The notes beneath the pieces were generated by a model. The model was not told the origin of the DNA and ran no database searches. It was given only the letters and a program-made list of their open reading frames with translations. The position numbers and the translations under genes were made by a program. 64,000 nucleotides of DNA from Venatoribacter pacificus. GTDB lineage: Bacteria; Pseudomonadota; Gammaproteobacteria; Pseudomonadales; Oceanobacteraceae. The stretch is from assembly GCF_025318105.1 (NCBI RefSeq), contig NZ_JAOANI010000031.1, positions 62,001-126,000 on the forward strand, read 5' to 3'. Below, in pieces: positions 61,910-64,000 of the stretch (the first letter of the stretch is position 1; every line of letters starts with the position of its first letter).

Positions 61910-63220
61910 ATGACCAAGAGCAGTGCTAAACAGACCATCCGCCGCGTAGCCATCATTGGCGGTAACCGTGTTCCTTTTGCGCGTTCCAACACCGCGTATT
62001 CTTATGCTTCTAACCAGGACATGCTGACCGCAGCTTTGAATGGCCTGGTTAACCGTTACAACCTGCAGGGTGAACAGATTGGTGAGTTTATCGCCGGTGC
62101 GGTAATCAAGCACAGCCGTGACTTTAACCTGGCGCGCGAAACGCTGCTCAGCACCGCCCTCGATCCGCGTACTCCGGGTGTTGATATTCAGCAGGCCTGT
62201 GGCACCGGTCTGCAGGCCATCATTATGGCGGCGAATAAAATTGCCCTGGGCCAGATCGACAGCGCGATTGCCGGTGGTTCCGATACCACCTCCGATGCGC
62301 CGATTGGTGTGAACGAAGGCCTGCGTAAAATTCTGCTGGATGTGAACCGTGCAAAAACCACCGCTGAAAAACTCAAGCTGCTGGCTAAAATCCGCCCTAA
62401 GCATCTGGCGCCGCTGGTGCCACGTAACGGCGAGCCGCGCACTAATCTGTCGATGGGTGAGCACACCGAACTGACGGTTAAAGAGTGGGGCATCTCGCGT
62501 GAAGAGCAGGACGAAATCGCCTTCAACAGCCACACCAACCTGCTGGCCGCTTATGACCGTGGTTTCTTCGACGATCTGGTCAGCCCGTATCTGGGTCTGG
62601 AAAAAGACAACCTGGCGCGCACGCCAAATCTGGAAAAACTGGCCAGCCTGAAGCCGGCTTTCGATAAAAAATCCGGTAAAGGCACGCTGACCGCGGGTAA
62701 CTCATCGGCACTGACCGACGGTGCTTCTGTGGTGCTGCTGGCCTCTGAAGAATGGGCCAAGGCACACAACCTGCCGGTTAAGGCCTACCTGAGCTTCCAC
62801 GAAACCGCGTCTGTCGATTTCTTCGGTAAAGACGGCAGCAAAGATAAAGAAGGTCTGCTGCTGGCACCGGCTTATGCCGTACCGCGCATGCTGGAACGCG
62901 CCGGTCTGACCCTGCAGGACTTTGATTTCTACGAAATCCACGAAGCCTTTGCCGGCGTTGTCGCTTCCACTCTGAAAGCCTGGGAAGACGAGAAATTCTG
63001 CAAAGAAAAACTCGGTCTGGACAAGCCGCTGGGCAGCATCGACCGCAGCAAGCTGAACGTGAATGGCTCCTCCATTGCCACTGGCCACCCATTTGCAGCC
63101 ACCGGCGGCCGTATTGTGGCTTCGCTGGCGAAAATGCTGGAAGAGAAAGGTTCAGGCCGTGGTCTGATCTCGATCTGTGCGGCGGGTGGTCAGGGCGTTG
63201 TGGCTATTCTGGAACGCTGA
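61910..63220 (+). CDS. acetyl-CoA C-acyltransferase (thiolase)
   Basis: A 436-residue thiolase. The acyl-binding Cys is in DIQQACGTGLQA near 95, the catalytic His in YEIHEAFAGV near 348 and GHPFAATGGR near 388, and the second Cys in SICAAGGQGVV near 424. Longer than FadA and close to FadI-type enzymes, with an insertion in the middle. It either cleaves 3-ketoacyl-CoA in fatty-acid breakdown or condenses acetyl-CoA. The pairing with a FabG4-type reductase suggests that the two act on the same 3-oxoacyl substrates, useful after alkane oxidation by AlkB. A terminator follows. Confidence 0.93.
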   Translation: MTKSSAKQTIRRVAIIGGNRVPFARSNTAYSYASNQDMLTAALNGLVNRYNLQGEQIGEFIAGAVIKHSRDFNLARETLLSTALDPRTPGVDIQQACGTGLQAIIMAANKIALGQIDSAIAGGSDTTSDAPIGVNEGLRKILLDVNRAKTTAEKLKLLAKIRPKHLAPLVPRNGEPRTNLSMGEHTELTVKEWGISREEQDEIAFNSHTNLLAAYDRGFFDDLVSPYLGLEKDNLARTPNLEKLASLKPAFDKKSGKGTLTAGNSSALTDGASVVLLASEEWAKAHNLPVKAYLSFHETASVDFFGKDGSKDKEGLLLAPAYAVPRMLERAGLTLQDFDFYEIHEAFAGVVASTLKAWEDEKFCKEKLGLDKPLGSIDRSKLNVNGSSIATGHPFAATGGRIVASLAKMLEEKGSGRGLISICAAGGQGVVAILER

Positions 63221-63294
63221 GACGTTCCACAGCGAAACAACAACGCACCAACGAGACAATAACTACACTCTCACCTCATAATACTTATAAATTT

Positions 63295-63319
63295 AACCCC
63301 GCTTTTGCGGGGTTTTTTT
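63295..63319 (+). terminator. intrinsic terminator of the thiolase gene
   Basis: AACCCCGC-TTTT-GCGGGGTT followed by more T; a strong terminator about 75 bases after the stop. Confidence 0.93.
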
Positions 63320-63372
63320 ATGCGCTACAAAACTCATGGGGCGAGAAGACTCTGAGTGGGCAGGACTCGGGA

Positions 63373-63720
63373 TTACAGATTTTGCCAGCGGCTTAACAAT
63401 GTGGAGTAGAGGATTTTTTGTCCGGGCTGGGCGTTGCTTTCGCTCTGTTGTAATGATTGCTTTATTTGCTGCAGCTGCATGTCGCTGAAGACAATATTCA
63501 GCTCGTTACTATGGTCGCTGAGCATGGTGTTGCGTAATTGCCGGGCAATCAGCGGGCATTGCTGGCGCAACAGGCGTTCGCTCAGGCTCAGCGTTCCACG
63601 GGTCAGTGTTTTTGGGTATTCGATGATTAGCGCTTGCTGTTTATTGGTTGGCGCTTGCTGTTTATTGGTTGGCGCTTGCTGTTTATTGGTTGGCGCTTGC
63701 TGTTTATTGGTGGTTTGCAT
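63373..63720 (-). CDS. hypothetical protein with NKQQAPT repeats, 115 aa
   Basis: A 115-residue soluble protein. Residues 5-32 are four copies of NKQQAPT (the last ends AL), followed by a helical part with TLTRGTLSLSERLLRQQCPL near 41 and MQLQQIKQSLQQSES near 78. The ATG at 63720 has GGGGA before it; the frame from 63864 runs through the intergenic region. No family recognised. The repeats may let its N-terminus vary in length between strains. Confidence 0.7.
   Translation of the reverse strand: MQTTNKQQAPTNKQQAPTNKQQAPTNKQQALIIEYPKTLTRGTLSLSERLLRQQCPLIARQLRNTMLSDHSNELNIVFSDMQLQQIKQSLQQSESNAQPGQKILYSTLLSRWQNL
63634..63711 (-). repeat. four 21-bp in-frame tandem repeats
   Basis: The unit GGCGCTTGCTGTTTATTGGT (plus one T) recurs head to tail. 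The copies are almost identical, so the array is young or actively kept uniform. It encodes NKQQAPT. Confidence 0.92.
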
Positions 63721-63891
63721 GTTGTTTTCCCCGGTGGTTATTCCGAGTCTAGTAGATGATCGCGCCAGTGTGTAAAGTTGGGCGCGCTTATACCATCGTG
63801 CAGCCGGCGTATTTCGTACGGTTAAAATGGTGGCTGAGCAATAACGGCTGAACAATAACGACAATCAAAAACCGTAATAACGGAATTGCGA

Positions 63892-64000
63892 ATGAATAAA
63901 TGGCTGGCCTTAAGCGGGCTTTATATTGTGCAGGGTTTGCCCCACGGCTTTTTCGGCCAGGCGATGCCGGCGTTAATGCGTAATCAGGGCATGGACCTGA
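63892..64000 (+). CDS. MFS transporter, N-terminal part (cut by window edge)
   Basis: The frame from the ATG at 63892 stays open to the end of the window (36 residues). It reads NKWLALSGLYIVQGLPHGFF, then GQAMPALMRNQGM, the first helix and loop of an MFS permease of the AmpG/RhtX-like kind. The substrate cannot be judged from this fragment. Confidence 0.7.
   Translation, partial: MNKWLALSGLYIVQGLPHGFFGQAMPALMRNQGMDL

Noticed and set aside
61814..62533. 239-residue ORF antisense to the thiolase
   Set aside because: It is opposite a clearly conserved enzyme gene; long antisense frames arise from codon bias.
63634..63711. Tandem repeats as a CRISPR array
   Set aside because: The 21-bp units are directly adjacent without spacers, are in frame, and there are no cas genes.

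Overview
The window looks like the chromosome of a hydrocarbon-using marine gammaproteobacterium, probably near Thalassolituus, Oceanobacter or Bermanella in the Oceanospirillales. The pointers are an AlkB alkane hydroxylase beside a GntR regulator and smc-zipA-ligA (a gene order I also recall from Pseudomonas), a 1616-residue NAD-glutamate dehydrogenase, a pyrD/rmf/rlmKL block, and a GlyGly-CTERM exoprotein. The genus is inference. Ten Ns at 52479-52488 show that this is a draft scaffold. I see no tRNA, rRNA, CRISPR array or insertion sequence.

Layout. Bases 1-2600 form an AT-rich accessory segment: the tail of a cut gene, an unrecognised 384-residue protein and a DUF4917 SIR2-like protein, possibly antiviral defence. 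From about 2900 the sequence is ordinary core genome. A tandem glycine riboswitch precedes a UPF0126/TRIC-type transporter. Bases 3862-6730 hold a nitrogen module on the minus strand: a sigma-54-like promoter, a two-hairpin ANTAR-type antitermination leader with a strong terminator, a formate/nitrite-family transporter and a PP2C phosphatase-Ser/Thr kinase fusion. Next come an EamA transporter, alkB divergent from a GntR/FCD regulator, then smc, zipA, ligA, an SLT lipoprotein and a PAS-GGDEF enzyme.

Bases 20219-27449 are a tightly coupled minus-strand MoxR-DUF58-DUF4381-BatA-BatB/C-BatD operon. The large gdh follows, then a periplasmic protein, DUF2835, pyrD, rmf (minus) and rlmKL. amtB has its own sigma-54-like promoter, so two nitrogen-transport genes here appear to be under nitrogen control. 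Then follow a TfoX C-terminal domain protein, an RND pump with its adaptor, patatin-cobB, riboflavin synthase, a glutaredoxin, a TSUP exporter and a hybrid sensor kinase.

Bases 50577-54652 encode a secreted, repeat-rich putative zinc metalloprotease with a GlyGly-CTERM tail and a membrane-anchored partner. The right end carries HrpB, a small basic protein, a GAF-PAS-GGDEF-EAL protein, a divergent FabG4-type reductase/thiolase pair, a small protein with 21-bp in-frame repeats, and the start of an MFS transporter.

The strongest non-coding observations are the ANTAR leader at 6603-6727, the tandem glycine riboswitch at 2907-3117, the amtB promoter region, and the GntR-type palindrome in front of alkB. 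The least explained coding region is the left-edge island.
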